Of a stretch of DNA of 64,000 nucleotides, positions 23,297-32,652 are shown one piece after another; positions within the stretch are counted from its first letter, which is position 1, and each line of letters starts with the position of its first letter. The translations under genes and the position numbers were made by a program. The notes under the pieces are model-generated. The model was not told the origin of the DNA, ran no database searches, and worked only from the letters and a program-made list of their open reading frames with translations. Origin of the DNA: Cotesia glomerata (taxonomy: Eukaryota; Arthropoda; Insecta; Hymenoptera; Braconidae); contig NC_058166.1 in NCBI RefSeq assembly GCF_020080835.1, positions 1,674,001-1,738,000 of the forward strand. Reading direction: 5' to 3'.

Positions 23297-23784
23297 CACT
23301 GAAAGAAAAATATGGTCAACTGAACTAGGAAAATCTAGTTAAATAGCATCACCACTATTTAATTGCAGTTTTTCTACCTAAAATTATTTATTATATTGAA
23401 CCCCAATAAATAGTTACTTAAACTATTTTCAGTTAAATATCAGCTTAATAGCCATCTTGATTAACTTTAACTTAGAAAACAGAAAAAATAATTCGGATAG
23501 CTCGGACCGGGAATCGAACCCGGATCTTTTGGTTACAAACTAAGAGTTCTTCCAGTTTAGCTATCTGAGATGTTGTCCGTAAAAACCTTTCAGTCACCTA
23601 ATAACTTTTTGTTTAACACGATAACAAAAACATATTTATTAAAATATAGTCGATATACCTATGTATCAATAGTTACTTAAACTAATGCATAGTTTGAGTA
23701 ACTACAAAAAAAAAAAATTCAGAAAACTATATTTTCATAATTGTAATGTTATGATTCAGTTAACTATGCACTTTTCTCTCAGTG
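23297..23784. mobile_element. MITE-like element with CACTGA ends and a tRNA-like core
   Basis: Ends CACTGAAAGAAAAA and TTTTCTCTCAGTG are inverted repeats. The class A flank ATTACCATGTAGAA is split as ATTACCA|element|CATGTAGAA, so the apparent duplication is CA. A sibling with the same ends and target lies at 54253-54534. No ORF. A tRNA-like sequence sits in the middle. Confidence 0.65.
23500..23569 (-). tRNA. tRNA-like sequence, anticodon position UGU (Thr), inside the MITE
   Basis: A box TAGCTAAACTGG and B box GGTTCGATTCC match the consensus; T stem CCGGG/CCCGG is perfect. Anticodon loop TTTGTAA has U33, but the anticodon stem and the acceptor stem carry mismatches. Clearly related to the sequence at 20826-20896, so the two share an ancestor. 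Probably not a functional tRNA. Confidence 0.35.
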
Positions 23785-24440
23785 CATGTAGAATTTCTGC
23801 TTATTATTTAAAACAAAAAATACAATTAAAGAAATTATGTTTTTTTTATCCTTGAAAATTTTAACTTAATATGATTTTTAATACCCAAAAAAAGATCACG
23901 ACATTCAAAGCTGTTGGACAAAAAAATAAGAGAAAGCCTTAAAATTTTATCAGCTTTGTTTGCTTGATTTTATAAATTTTTTTTTTTCACGCTCATATAT
24001 TGTTATAATTTAATTTGAAGTATTGTATGCTGCAAAATGGATTAACAAAATACTGTTGAAAAATTAAAAAAAATTCCAGAAAAAATCATGTAATGATTAG
24101 ATTTCAAAAAAATACTTAATTAAAAGTTACTGCCGTCGTTTACGATAATAAATATGGTCTTGAATAATTCCATCTATCACAAAAAAAAATTATAAAATTA
24201 AAGATTTATTACATTTGAAAAATCTATGGAATACAAGTAATATCTAAGTCTTTATACCGAATGTCCAGAAATACAGAACATATTGAAAGAAGAAGTAAAA
24301 AAACATATAGAAATACGAAAAGACGCCAGAGTCCTTTAATAATTTTCCAATAAATTATAAGCACAGAACTGAAATTTAGAAATATAATTATCTAAATGCA
24401 ATGGAATTTAAATATTATTTAATTGAAAAATAGACTTAAA

Positions 24441-24560
24441 ATTAAACCACCATCAATGTATTAGATTGCATGAAATGCGTGTTTTGAGCCGCTATTGGAA
24501 ATTATCGCTTATTGATATTAATTTTACGGATAATTCAGGAGCCGGCTGTTAATTTTATCT
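24441..24560 (+). repeat. B-upstream conserved element, copy 5
   Basis: GAAATGCGTGTTTTGAGCCGC, TATTGGAAATTATCGCTT and CAGGAGCCGGCTGTTAATTT; ends 162 bp before module B5. One of the best preserved copies. Confidence 0.7.
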
Positions 24561-24721
24561 AGAAAAATATCAATTCACTTATAAGTAAATTTTTGTTTTA
24601 AAAAACGCAGTGATGTCGTAAGTTCTTTAAACAGATTATATTTCATATCATCATAATTTTTTTATGCCGCAGATAAGACACAAGTAGTACGCATGGTAAT
24701 TGTAGAAATTAAAATAACAAA

Positions 24722-24836
24722 CTCTGTAAGACACATAAATTTTTTTCTTAGTTGGAACTAATAATATTTGAGTCAACTCTTTGCTTGCGAGAAATTTAGC
24801 GCTCATGCGCCGCCTGTCGGAATTTTTTAGAACTAG
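24722..24836 (+). repeat. Module B5
   Basis: Core GCGCCGCCTGTCGG at 24807-24820; the spacer after CGAGAA is 13 nt instead of 14. Confidence 0.8.
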
Positions 24837-25196
24837 TTTCAAAAATTTTGTCAATACTTTCTAAATTTGTAAAAAATGAGTATAGTTCTAATTGAGTTAT
24901 CAATTTTGAATATAAAAATTGCAATTATTCGATTTAAACAAAAATTTTATTGAGTTCAACATTCATTTTCCTTTCTTGAAATGTGCTTGTCATATCACTT
25001 TTATAAATAATATCATTGACAATTACGATTTAATGTAATAAAATATTACAATCTTGGTTTTTAGATGCTCTTAAATTATCGTTCTTATGCAAATAAATTT
25101 TATATTTTTCTCAACTGTAAATTTTGAGGATTAGATTTGGATTAAAACCAAAAAAAATAAAATTCGAATAAATATTTATTGCTTTTTATTTTGTAG

Positions 25197-25260
25197 TCAA
25201 CTCTTTGCTTGCGAGAAGTTTTAGCGCTCGTGCGCCGCCTGTCGGAATATTTTGGAACTA
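25197..25260 (+). repeat. Module B6 (partial)
   Basis: Only the right half survives, starting at TCAACTCTTTGCTTGCGAG, joined directly to the B5 flank at TTTTGTAG. Elsewhere that flank reads GTAGCAGTCACC, so the join may have used the short match at CAGTCA/GTCAA. Core GCGCCGCCTGTCGG at 25232-25245. Confidence 0.75.
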
Positions 25261-26421
25261 ATTTTGAGAAAAAATTGAGAAAGAAAAATTTAATGAATCA
25301 ATCTTTAACGATCACATATTTCAATTTTTTTAAGTTACTTGTCAGATAATTCAATTATTTTAATTATGAATTCATTATTATATTTAATATTAATAACTTA
25401 TTATTAGGGCCAGAAATTAAAAGGAGTGAAGCATTAGTTTACAGAGCAATCCGAATAATTGAATTAAAACGATGGAAATCTAATGAGCCGATGAGTCAAA
25501 AAGTTTATCCAAATGTTTAAAAATACTCAAAAATATATGTGTAATTAAATTTTATGCACTATAAGTAGAAATATTTATCTGCATTTTGTGCGTTTCTGAG
25601 GATCAATATACGAAGTAAAAAAAAAGCTCAGAGTTCAAAACTACCAAGTACATTCATCACTTTTAAAATAGCCGAATATGTTTTCAACAGTTACGTAAAA
25701 TCACTAACTTTTCAAATTTATAATATTAATAACATATTAATCAATTACGAAAAAACAAACGTGCAATTAAATTATCAATTTCTGACGTTATAAAAGCTTT
25801 TCACGCGACTGGTTACGAAATTACAAACTCGCAAATTATTATAAAAATTAAAAACATTTCCAGACACTAAAGGAAATCGGTGATTTTTCCGATGGATGAA
25901 TCTCCCAAGGAAAACATTACTAACGACCCACCAGAAGTAAGTAAAATTATTTTTTATTTTTCTTTTATCAGCCACTTGGAGAAAAAACTATATAATTAAT
26001 TAATCTTTTACGATTACATTCTTCAATTTTCTTCAAATTTACATATAAAATACTTGAAATTATTAAAAATCATCAAATTTATAGCAAATAGCTCTTAATA
26101 TCTGACTAGATTTTGACCACGCTGGTAACTTAAAACTACATGGTTAATTGAGGTCTCTCAATGTAAAAAAAACAATGTCTATTCAAAAGTATGGAAAAGA
26201 AAGAAAAATTATCTTCGATTGAAGATGTGTGCCATTACAGAATAAAATACGAAATAACTATTTATTTCCACCAGTTTCAAGAACTTTTGACGCATCCAAA
26301 CCGACAACATTCTACAAATACTAATTATTTGTAAGACAAAAAAATTATAGGAATTATCTAATTAATTTTGAAGATAAAATTTTGGACTTTAATAATAAGC
26401 AAAAATTATAAAAATGGCAAA

Positions 26422-26537
26422 TTTTGTAAGACACATTAATTCTTTCTCGGTCGGAGGTTATATAAATATAACTCGAGTCTCTTGCAGCGAGAATTTTTGA
26501 CGACTCTGCGCCACCTATTAGACATTTTCAGTACTAC
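26422..26537 (+). repeat. Module A7
   Basis: Core GCGCCACCTATTAG at 26508-26521, left half CTTGCAGCGAGAA. Its downstream flank breaks off at 26581 and resumes at 31058. Confidence 0.8.
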
Positions 26538-26828
26538 GTTTTTAAAGTTATTTAGTTTCTTTTTTAAAATTCTTTAGAATTATTTTTTTTTTTATTATTC
26601 ACGTGTTTTATTTTGATTTGTGACGTTACCAACTTTTTCTATGTAATTTTTTAATTATTTACAAAAAAAAAAAATAGAATGTTTTCTCAGAAAAACAATT
26701 TTTTAACATACATTATTTTGCTTGACTACTTTCATGTACTAGTTATGATAAGATTTTATAGTTTGTTATGATTGTAATAGAACACAAAAAAATTGGATTG
26801 TATTTATAAATTTATGTATATATTTTTC

Positions 26829-26880
26829 AGAGCCTGATGAAGACTCAATATACTGAGAAAAAGATTTAGTACGGAGTACT
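26829..26880 (+). other. CCTGATGAAGAC...GAGAAA motif, hammerhead-like
   Basis: CCTGATGAAGACTC, a short CTCA/TGAG pairing, then GAGAAA, followed by the strong hairpin TTTAGTAC-GGA-GTACTAAA. Similar CTGATGA...GAAA arrangements are known from hammerhead ribozymes, including those in Penelope-like elements. The GAAA is not flush with the next helix, so I would not claim activity. Confidence 0.25.
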
Positions 26881-27202
26881 AAACTGATAAAGTAACAAAA
26901 TTTTTATTCGTTTATTTGGAAGAAACAAAAAGTTTGGAAAATTCAAATGAGCATATCTTAAGCGCTCATGTCATACATAAATTATTTAGGTCATAACAAA
27001 AATTATTCGTTTTTAATTTGAATTTTCCCGCGAGTACAATCGAAAAAAATTAACTGTATCGAAACGGAATTATTTTGACACGCAATTTTCACAAGGGTTT
27101 TGATAAACTTCCTCAGGAATAAAACAAAAAAAAAATTAAATCGTAAAAGTGATTTTTGACAAAGTTATGGTGTTATCAAGCCCAGTGCTTCCGTGAATAC
27201 CA

Positions 27203-27905
27203 CACGGGAAAAAATTTCTGGGAAAATTTACGATACAACTATTGTAAAGCTGGACTATACTTTTATTACTCTTAATTATCAAATATTTTAGAAGAAAAAA
27301 TACTATTTATTCATGAAAAAATACAATATTACTATTGTAAAAAGTAAGAGATGAAAATTTCCAATGCTGCCTCTGTATCTTTCCAATAGAACTATAGCAA
27401 ATTTTACAATAGTTGAATTGGAATGTCTCTCAATTAGTGTGAGTGATGGCCGTGCACAGCGCTAGACTCCGAGTTTATGTAAATGTTAAAGGATATGAGT
27501 CTTAGTTTACCTTGGATAGCGTAAAGGGAGAGTTTCTGGCTGCCAACACAGAGTTCTGGGTTAGATTCCCAGATAGCACGAAAATTGTCGGTCTCTGTTT
27601 TCGATTACTGTGCAGGTACCTATTAGTCCAACCTTCTATCTCTCTCCCTCCCTTATATTTCTTTTAAAAATACCAACTGTGAATTTTTACAATAGTTGAA
27701 TTGTAAAGTTCTCAAACACATATTGTATAATTTGCTCTATAGTATTCGACTTTTTAAGACTCTTGCTAGTCTTATTTGTTGGATAAAATTTACAATAGTA
27801 GATCGTAAAAATTACTAAATGAGAAGTATAGTCCACCGTTACTATTTTATTTAGTAAAAATTACAATAGTAAAATAGTAAAAACTCCTTCAATTTTCTTT
27901 CCGTG
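27203..27905. mobile_element. 703-bp TIR element with CACGGGAAAA ends
   Basis: Left CACGGGAAAAAATTT and right AATTTTCTTTCCGTG are inverted. Sub-terminal words (CTATTGTAAA, TTTACAATAGT, GTAAAATAGTAA) recur near both ends. No ORF. It contains a tRNA-like stretch. End sequence is related to 49928-55192 and 58810-59712. Confidence 0.6.
27508..27577 (+). other. Degenerate tRNA-like sequence (Gly GCC-like) inside the TIR element
   Basis: A box TAGCGTAAAGGG and B box GGTTAGATTCC (one mismatch) at tRNA spacing, T stem CTGGG/CCCAG. A GCC triplet sits in an irregular anticodon loop. Too degenerate to be a working tRNA gene. Confidence 0.35.
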
Positions 27906-28495
27906 CACGCTCTTATTCATTTAATTCATCAGAAAAACGAGTTTTTTTTGAGAAATCTTATTTAATCGATAAGAAAATTTTTTTAACGTGTTCTGTAGTT
28001 AGTATTATTTATTTCAATATGCTTTTTATTCATAATTTTTTTCGTTTAAATTATGAAAATCACGTTTTAATCGAAATTACGAATTTTAGGCGAGAGTAGA
28101 GCATACCTGCGCGCTTCGCGCTTAAGGCATGCAATATTTTGTACCCTATAATATTATTTGTTACAGTTTAATAAATGATTTATTCATATGAACAAAGCCT
28201 TATTACATGGAAATAAATATTTAGTTCCACTAAATAATATTTGCCTTCTATTTATGTCTTTTCTCAGTGGAGCTTAGTTTACATTTTTTAATTTGTTTAT
28301 TATTGATATGTTAAAAACTTGTTTTATTTTAAATTTTATAAATCTCTTAAACAAAAAAATATTATTTAATGAGATTCTTTTCTTTATAATATCTTATATT
28401 TTCACTTAAAATTATTTATTTTAATTATTTTTATTTATTTTAAGTAAAAAAGTTAGGTTACACGCTAAAATTAGTTAAATTAATTTCTTTGATAC

Positions 28496-29138
28496 TGTAC
28501 GGTGAACAAGGCCCAGTAGCAATTAACTCGCTTCTGGGGGACTCCCAAATTAAAGAGACGCACCTGTCCACCGCTAGTTCCCGCAAAATCGAACCGCCAA
28601 TGGAAAATCAGCCTCTCGATCACGCCATGGATCGACCGCTTTATTGGCTGATCGCTCCCGCTAGACATGCGCAATAGCCTTCTTCCCCAAGTCAACGAGG
28701 AAGAAGACGAACTATTATTATTATCTTTCGCTTCCACGCTTTTAGTTGCAGCAAGTCGCCATTAATTCCGCTTTGCTTTCGCTTATTGTTAATTAACCGC
28801 ATTTCGCTATTTTTATAATTTAAATTGCTTAAATTAACCGCTAATAATTCGCTCTAATTTGTTACAGATAAATTGTGTTATTTGTGCATTTATTTCACCG
28901 CTTTTACAGTGCCGGCAGAGTGTTCACCCACGTGTCAACCGGTATCGCTTGTGCTAACCACGCTTTGTATTATAAATCCGCTTTTATTTAAACAATCCGC
29001 TATTTAACATATTAAATATAACTTGTATTTAGTGTAAATAAATTTATAGTGTTAATTTTTAATAATATTTCCGTGTTTTAATTGAGATATCCAGACCTAA
29101 ACCTGATCCCCGCTTTTCCGCTCTTTCAGCATTTTTCA
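28496..29138 (+). mobile_element. Solo LTR, 643 bp, copy 1
   Basis: Begins TGTACGGTGAACAAGG and ends CATTTTTCA (TG...CA), flanked by perfect 5-bp duplications GATAC at 28491-28495 and 29139-29143. The 643-bp length is identical to the inverse copy at 39176-39818. CCAAT-type words and a CATGCGCAATAG word lie in the first third; AATAAA-type words near 29037 could end R. No internal domain is present, so this is the product of LTR-LTR recombination. An 85-codon minus frame inside is not a gene. Confidence 0.85.
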
Positions 29139-29186
29139 GATACCAATAAACGATTTATTAAATACCAATAAATTAATTGTTATATA

Positions 29187-29216
29187 TTTATTTATTTATT
29201 TATTTATTTATTTATT
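29187..29216. repeat. (TTTA)n microsatellite, 3' tail of the LINE
   Basis: Seven tetranucleotide units; on the minus strand it directly follows ATTTAAATTGAATAAATAAA. Confidence 0.85.
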
Positions 29217-29527
29217 CAATTTAAATGTCAAGGCGAAAGCCAAATGGCAAAATTAATACATAGAGTAACATAAGTATTTGTAAATCTATAAACATTGTCG
29301 ATATCAATATCAATATCAATATTCAGCATTATAGCTAATAAGTGATAGTATAAATATAAAATATAATAATAAAAGATGGAAAATCGTATGAAGGTGATAT
29401 GAAAAAGATGATATTAAAATATGATAAGATAACATGTAAAATGACATGTAAAACACTCATTAATTAAAGTAATAAATTTTGTATATATATCTCAGTTTAA
29501 ATTATAAATTAAGTAAACTATTTGCAG

Positions 29528-29760
29528 TCAATGGTTCTTAGGTTCTTTGGTCTCCCTGAGCTCAAGATCGTAGAAGAAATCGAACACTCTAGATTTAAAT
29601 GCTTCAATGCTAAGTGAGTTTATGACTTCGAGTGGTATTTCACGCCAAAGACGTATTGATAATATGAGGCTTTAACTCATTTACTAAGGCTTCGAATTGT
29701 GGTGAATGAGCAGAGAGACTATTTATATTTAGGCTCAGAATATTGATAGATGACAAGATG
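29528..29760 (-). pseudogene. ORF2 remnant: endonuclease start fused to reverse transcriptase tail
   Basis: One minus frame reads INILSLNINSLSAHSPQFEA, the usual opening of a LINE apurinic-like endonuclease, and stops at a TGA near 29642. A second frame from about 29653 reads LWREIPLEVINSLSIEAFKS and ends RETKEPKNH-stop at 29528, matching the usual C-terminal end of CR1/L2/Jockey-type ORF2 proteins. Catalytic endonuclease residues and the whole reverse transcriptase core are absent. The junction near 29650 therefore marks a single large internal deletion. Confidence 0.7.
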
Positions 29761-29783
29761 TTAGTAGTTTTATACGGTAATTG

Positions 29784-30734
29784 CTAATTCAATTTAGCTA
29801 AATCAGCTTCAGAGCTTATCAAGAGCTTCAACGAATCATCATCTTTTTTAGCATAGACTTTGCCTTCAGAGGACCAGACATATTTGAAATTTCGTTGTTT
29901 TGCTTTAATTTTAGTGAGTTTCAGCAATTTATAAACATGCGTGTGTAGAAATTCGTTGATAAATACTTGTCGATCTTGATCAGTTTGAGTACCTGAATCA
30001 AAAATATTTTTGACAAGCAATTTCGGTGAACGACGTTTATTATTAATGATATGTTTACAAACTTCAGATGATTTTAAATGAATAACAAAGGATTTAGATA
30101 ATGGTTTGGAGCTAGATCGACTTTGCTTTCTCTTTGAGTTGAATTCACAAATACTCAGTATATCAGTGATAAGATTAGCAACACCAAGCTTATTAAAGAC
30201 TTTATGAACTATTTGTTCCGACGTTTGATCAGCAGCAGTAGTTTCAGAAATCCCAGATAGTAGAAGCTCGGATGACATCTGATAATTAGCCGCTTGTGGA
30301 GGAGTAGAAGTACCAGCAACAGAATTGAAAGCAGCTTGTAGCATAGTAATTGACGCAGCATCATCATCGCATTTTTGCGAATTTAAGTTTAATTTATTAC
30401 TAATATCACTGATATCCTTCTGTACTACAGCTTGATTTTCCGTAATATCAGCAAGCGATTTGTTTACCATTGCAAAATTTTCTGATAGAGTTTTGATTTT
30501 AATGTTATTCAACTCAAGATTAGCAACCAAGCTTTTAATTTCTTGACAGTGATTGTCAAGATTTTTAGAGATAGTCTGAATACATTGACTATTATTGTAC
30601 GACATATCAATTAGGAAATTTAATTTATCCTCTAGACTAAAACTTTCCCAATCAGGTTTATTTCCAGCAGAACTTGCTTCATTCTGATTTCCTGAAGTTG
30701 ATGAATTTTCACTTTGATTTGTAGCATTGGTCAT
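29784..30734 (-). CDS. LINE ORF1 protein, 316 aa
   Basis: RNA-binding chaperone-type ORF1 protein of a non-LTR retrotransposon, assigned by context and layout. Residues 1-25 are Ser/Asn/Gln-rich. About 30-120 is a likely coiled coil (LNFLIDMSYNNSQCIQTISK, then KSLVANLELNNIKIKTLSEN and KDISDISNKL), fitting multimerisation. A basic Ser-rich stretch lies near 205 (KRKQSRSSSKP). The C-terminal third resembles the RRM-CTD part of ORF1 proteins, with FKYVWSSEGKVYAKKDD near 275-292. No CCHC knuckle is visible. The frame is intact from ATG 30734 to the stop at 29784 even though ORF2 is gone, which suggests a recent deletion or selection for ORF1 alone. Confidence 0.7.
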   Translation of the reverse strand: MTNATNQSENSSTSGNQNEASSAGNKPDWESFSLEDKLNFLIDMSYNNSQCIQTISKNLDNHCQEIKSLVANLELNNIKIKTLSENFAMVNKSLADITENQAVVQKDISDISNKLNLNSQKCDDDAASITMLQAAFNSVAGTSTPPQAANYQMSSELLLSGISETTAADQTSEQIVHKVFNKLGVANLITDILSICEFNSKRKQSRSSSKPLSKSFVIHLKSSEVCKHIINNKRRSPKLLVKNIFDSGTQTDQDRQVFINEFLHTHVYKLLKLTKIKAKQRNFKYVWSSEGKVYAKKDDDSLKLLISSEADLAKLN

Positions 30735-30775
30735 CTTGGAAGAGTTTGTTGTGGTTGGTGATATAAATACAAAAT

Positions 30776-31057
30776 ATACTACTGAATATTTATTTGGTGG
30801 AACTAAATGGGCTTTAAAAAATGTTTTAGTACCTATTACTAAATATTTATTAATGAAAGATTTGTTACTAAATCATTTAGTATCCGTTACTAAATCTTAT
30901 TAATTAAATTAAACAGAACTAAACCCTTCTATCAGTGGAAAGAGTCGAACCGTCGCAATATTAAAAATAACATGATTTTTTAATTTGTCATTTATTAAGT
31001 CCAACTATCTACAATTTTTTTGTATTAATTCATGATTTTGGATGTGATAGAAAATTT
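30776..31057. other. Right part of the composite insertion, no gene seen
   Basis: AT-rich, with ACTAAAT.ATTTA-type words in both directions. ATTTAGTTCCAC near 28232 (plus) and GTGGAACTAAAT near 30796 form an inverted pair around the LTR and LINE, hinting at an older fold-back element as host. Confidence 0.35.
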
Positions 31058-31762
31058 AAATTCTTTAGAATTTTAAATGGTTGACGAATTAGGGAGTCAA
31101 AATAATTTAGCAGTGAAAATATTTAATTTAATATTCATTAACATAGAGCAGAATTTATGCTTATTATTTTTCAAAAAAAATACATTCAAGCATTTTTTTA
31201 TGGTTGAAAATTTTACCTCAATATAATGGTTTTCAATCTCAAAAAAGTCAAGCTCTAAAATGTTAATTAAAATTGAAGCAAGGAATTAACATCGGTTTTT
31301 TTTTCCGTCGAAATAATTTTCAATTATCTCGCTTAAATAGTTAATGTATAATTATAATTACATTTCAATGATAAGTTTAGTACAAAAAGATTAAATGAAA
31401 TACTGAAAGAAAAATATTTTTTTGATATCAACAATAACAAAAAATTATTATAATTTATGACAGTAGCATCGTCATTTACTTTAAAAAAATATTGACTTGA
31501 CTATTTTGATTACAATAATGGAAAAATCAAAATTTTAATTACTTATTACGCTTGAAAAATTAATGGGATATAAAGAAAATAACGGAAGAAAAAAATTTTA
31601 AGTTTTCGTATACCGAATGCTCAAAAATTCAAGTACTTGAACATCCGAATAGAAAACACGAACAATTCTATTGCAATTATATTTAACAACGAAATTTAGA
31701 ATTCAAATTTTCTAACATCAAAATAATTTATATATTATTGATTTTAAAAACTACAATTAAAG

Positions 31763-31884
31763 TTAGACCACTTAATGATTGTTTCACTGCTGTACGAAAT
31801 GAGCGTGTTTAAAGCCGCCATTAATAAATATTCTATTTTATTGAAATTTTGTGATTAAATCGGGACCGAGCTGTTAATTTCAAC
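31763..31884 (+). repeat. B-upstream conserved element, copy 6
   Basis: GAAATGAGCGTGTTTAAAGCCGCC, ATTAATAAATATTC and GGGACCGAGCTGTTAATTTC; ends 198 bp before module B7. Confidence 0.65.
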
Positions 31885-32081
31885 AGAAAATACATCTAAC
31901 CAAATCAATTATTGTTCCAAAAGCGGAATACATTCGTAAGTTTTTTAAACAGACGATATTGTATATGATCTTAATTAATTTATTGATAGTATTATTAATA
32001 TGTGATTTTATGACTTAATTTAATAATGTCGCAGATTAGACACAAGTTATAAGTGCGGTAATTGTAGAAATTAAAATAACA

Positions 32082-32199
32082 AACTTTATAAGACACATAA
32101 ATTGTTTTCTTAGTTGGAACTAATCATATTTGAGTCAACTCTTTGCTTGTGAGAAGTTTTAGCGCTTATGCGCCACCTGTCGGAATTTTTCGGAACTAA
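32082..32199 (+). repeat. Module B7
   Basis: Core GCGCCACCTGTCGG at 32170-32183; left half CTTTGCTTGTGAGAA. Confidence 0.85.
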
Positions 32200-32446
32200 T
32201 TTTTCAAATTTTGGTAATACTTTCTAAAGTTCTGATTTAGTTATCAATTTTGAATATTAAAATTTTTGATGATTTTTTTTTCAATACTTTAAAAAAAATT
32301 CTATTTTTATGACTTTTAATTTATTTAAAGACAATTTATTCAAAATAATATTTAGTGATGACAAAAAACGGACCCAAGCGAACATTGAAAAAAAATTAAT
32401 ATTATAATGAAATTGTCGGAGTTCATTTTGGTACGCCATCATTGAC

Positions 32447-32453
32447 AGACGTG
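32447..32453 (+). promoter_or_regulatory. Candidate downstream promoter element of the LINE
   Basis: AGACGTG at bases 30-36 of the element. TATA-less Drosophila LINEs (jockey, I and others) use an RGWCGTG-like element centred about +30 so that the promoter travels inside the transcript. Position and sequence fit; the true +1 is uncertain by 2-3 bases. Confidence 0.5.
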
Positions 32454-32652
32454 TCTGAAAAGAGTGCTTTCAATTGTCTTATTTTATCGTTACAGTGCTT
32501 ACAAACAATTGTGCAAAGTGTCACCTCCGAGAAATTAATCGCTCTTATTTTTATAGTGCAATTTTAAACTTTATTCATTGTTTTTAACTCATGCAATTAT
32601 TTAATCTTTTGTGTGGACATGCGGCTTGTGGTTATGTTTAATCCTAACGGTT

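Larger units (their letters stand above)
21149..26581 (+). repeat. Higher-order array segment 4 (A5/C-A6-B5-B6-A7)
   Basis: Continues after the family R insertion. Includes a chimeric A/C module, a partial B module fused onto the B5 flank, and A7, whose downstream half is displaced to 31058 by a 4.5-kb insertion. Confidence 0.7.
29184..30775 (-). mobile_element. LINE with intact ORF1 and internally deleted ORF2
   Basis: Minus-strand non-LTR retrotransposon. The 3' tail is an (AATA)n tract (29187-29216 on the plus strand TTTA repeats). ORF1 is complete. ORF2 consists of only the first ~35 codons of the endonuclease joined to the last ~40 codons of the reverse transcriptase protein. The 5' boundary near 30775 is approximate. 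Confidence 0.7.
26567..31072 (-). mobile_element. Composite 4.5-kb nested insertion with a 15-bp flanking duplication
   Basis: AAATTCTTTAGAATT occurs at 26567-26581 and again at 31058-31072, splitting one class A flank. The left end begins with a T tract (A tract on the minus strand), as expected for the 3' end of a retroposed minus-strand sequence. Later insertions inside are a TIR element (27203), a solo LTR (28496) and a LINE (29184). Identity of the first insertion is unknown. Confidence 0.45.
31058..32417 (+). repeat. Array segment 4 continued (flank of A7, then B7)
   Basis: Starts with ATTTTAAATGGTTGACGAATT, the class A flank cut off at 26581, and runs through the B-upstream element and module B7 to the LINE target site. 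Confidence 0.75.

Noticed and set aside
28480..28737. 85-codon protein on the minus strand of the solo LTR
   Set aside because: Lies wholly inside LTR U3-like sequence; the copy at 39577-39846 differs at its end, as expected for chance frames in related LTRs.
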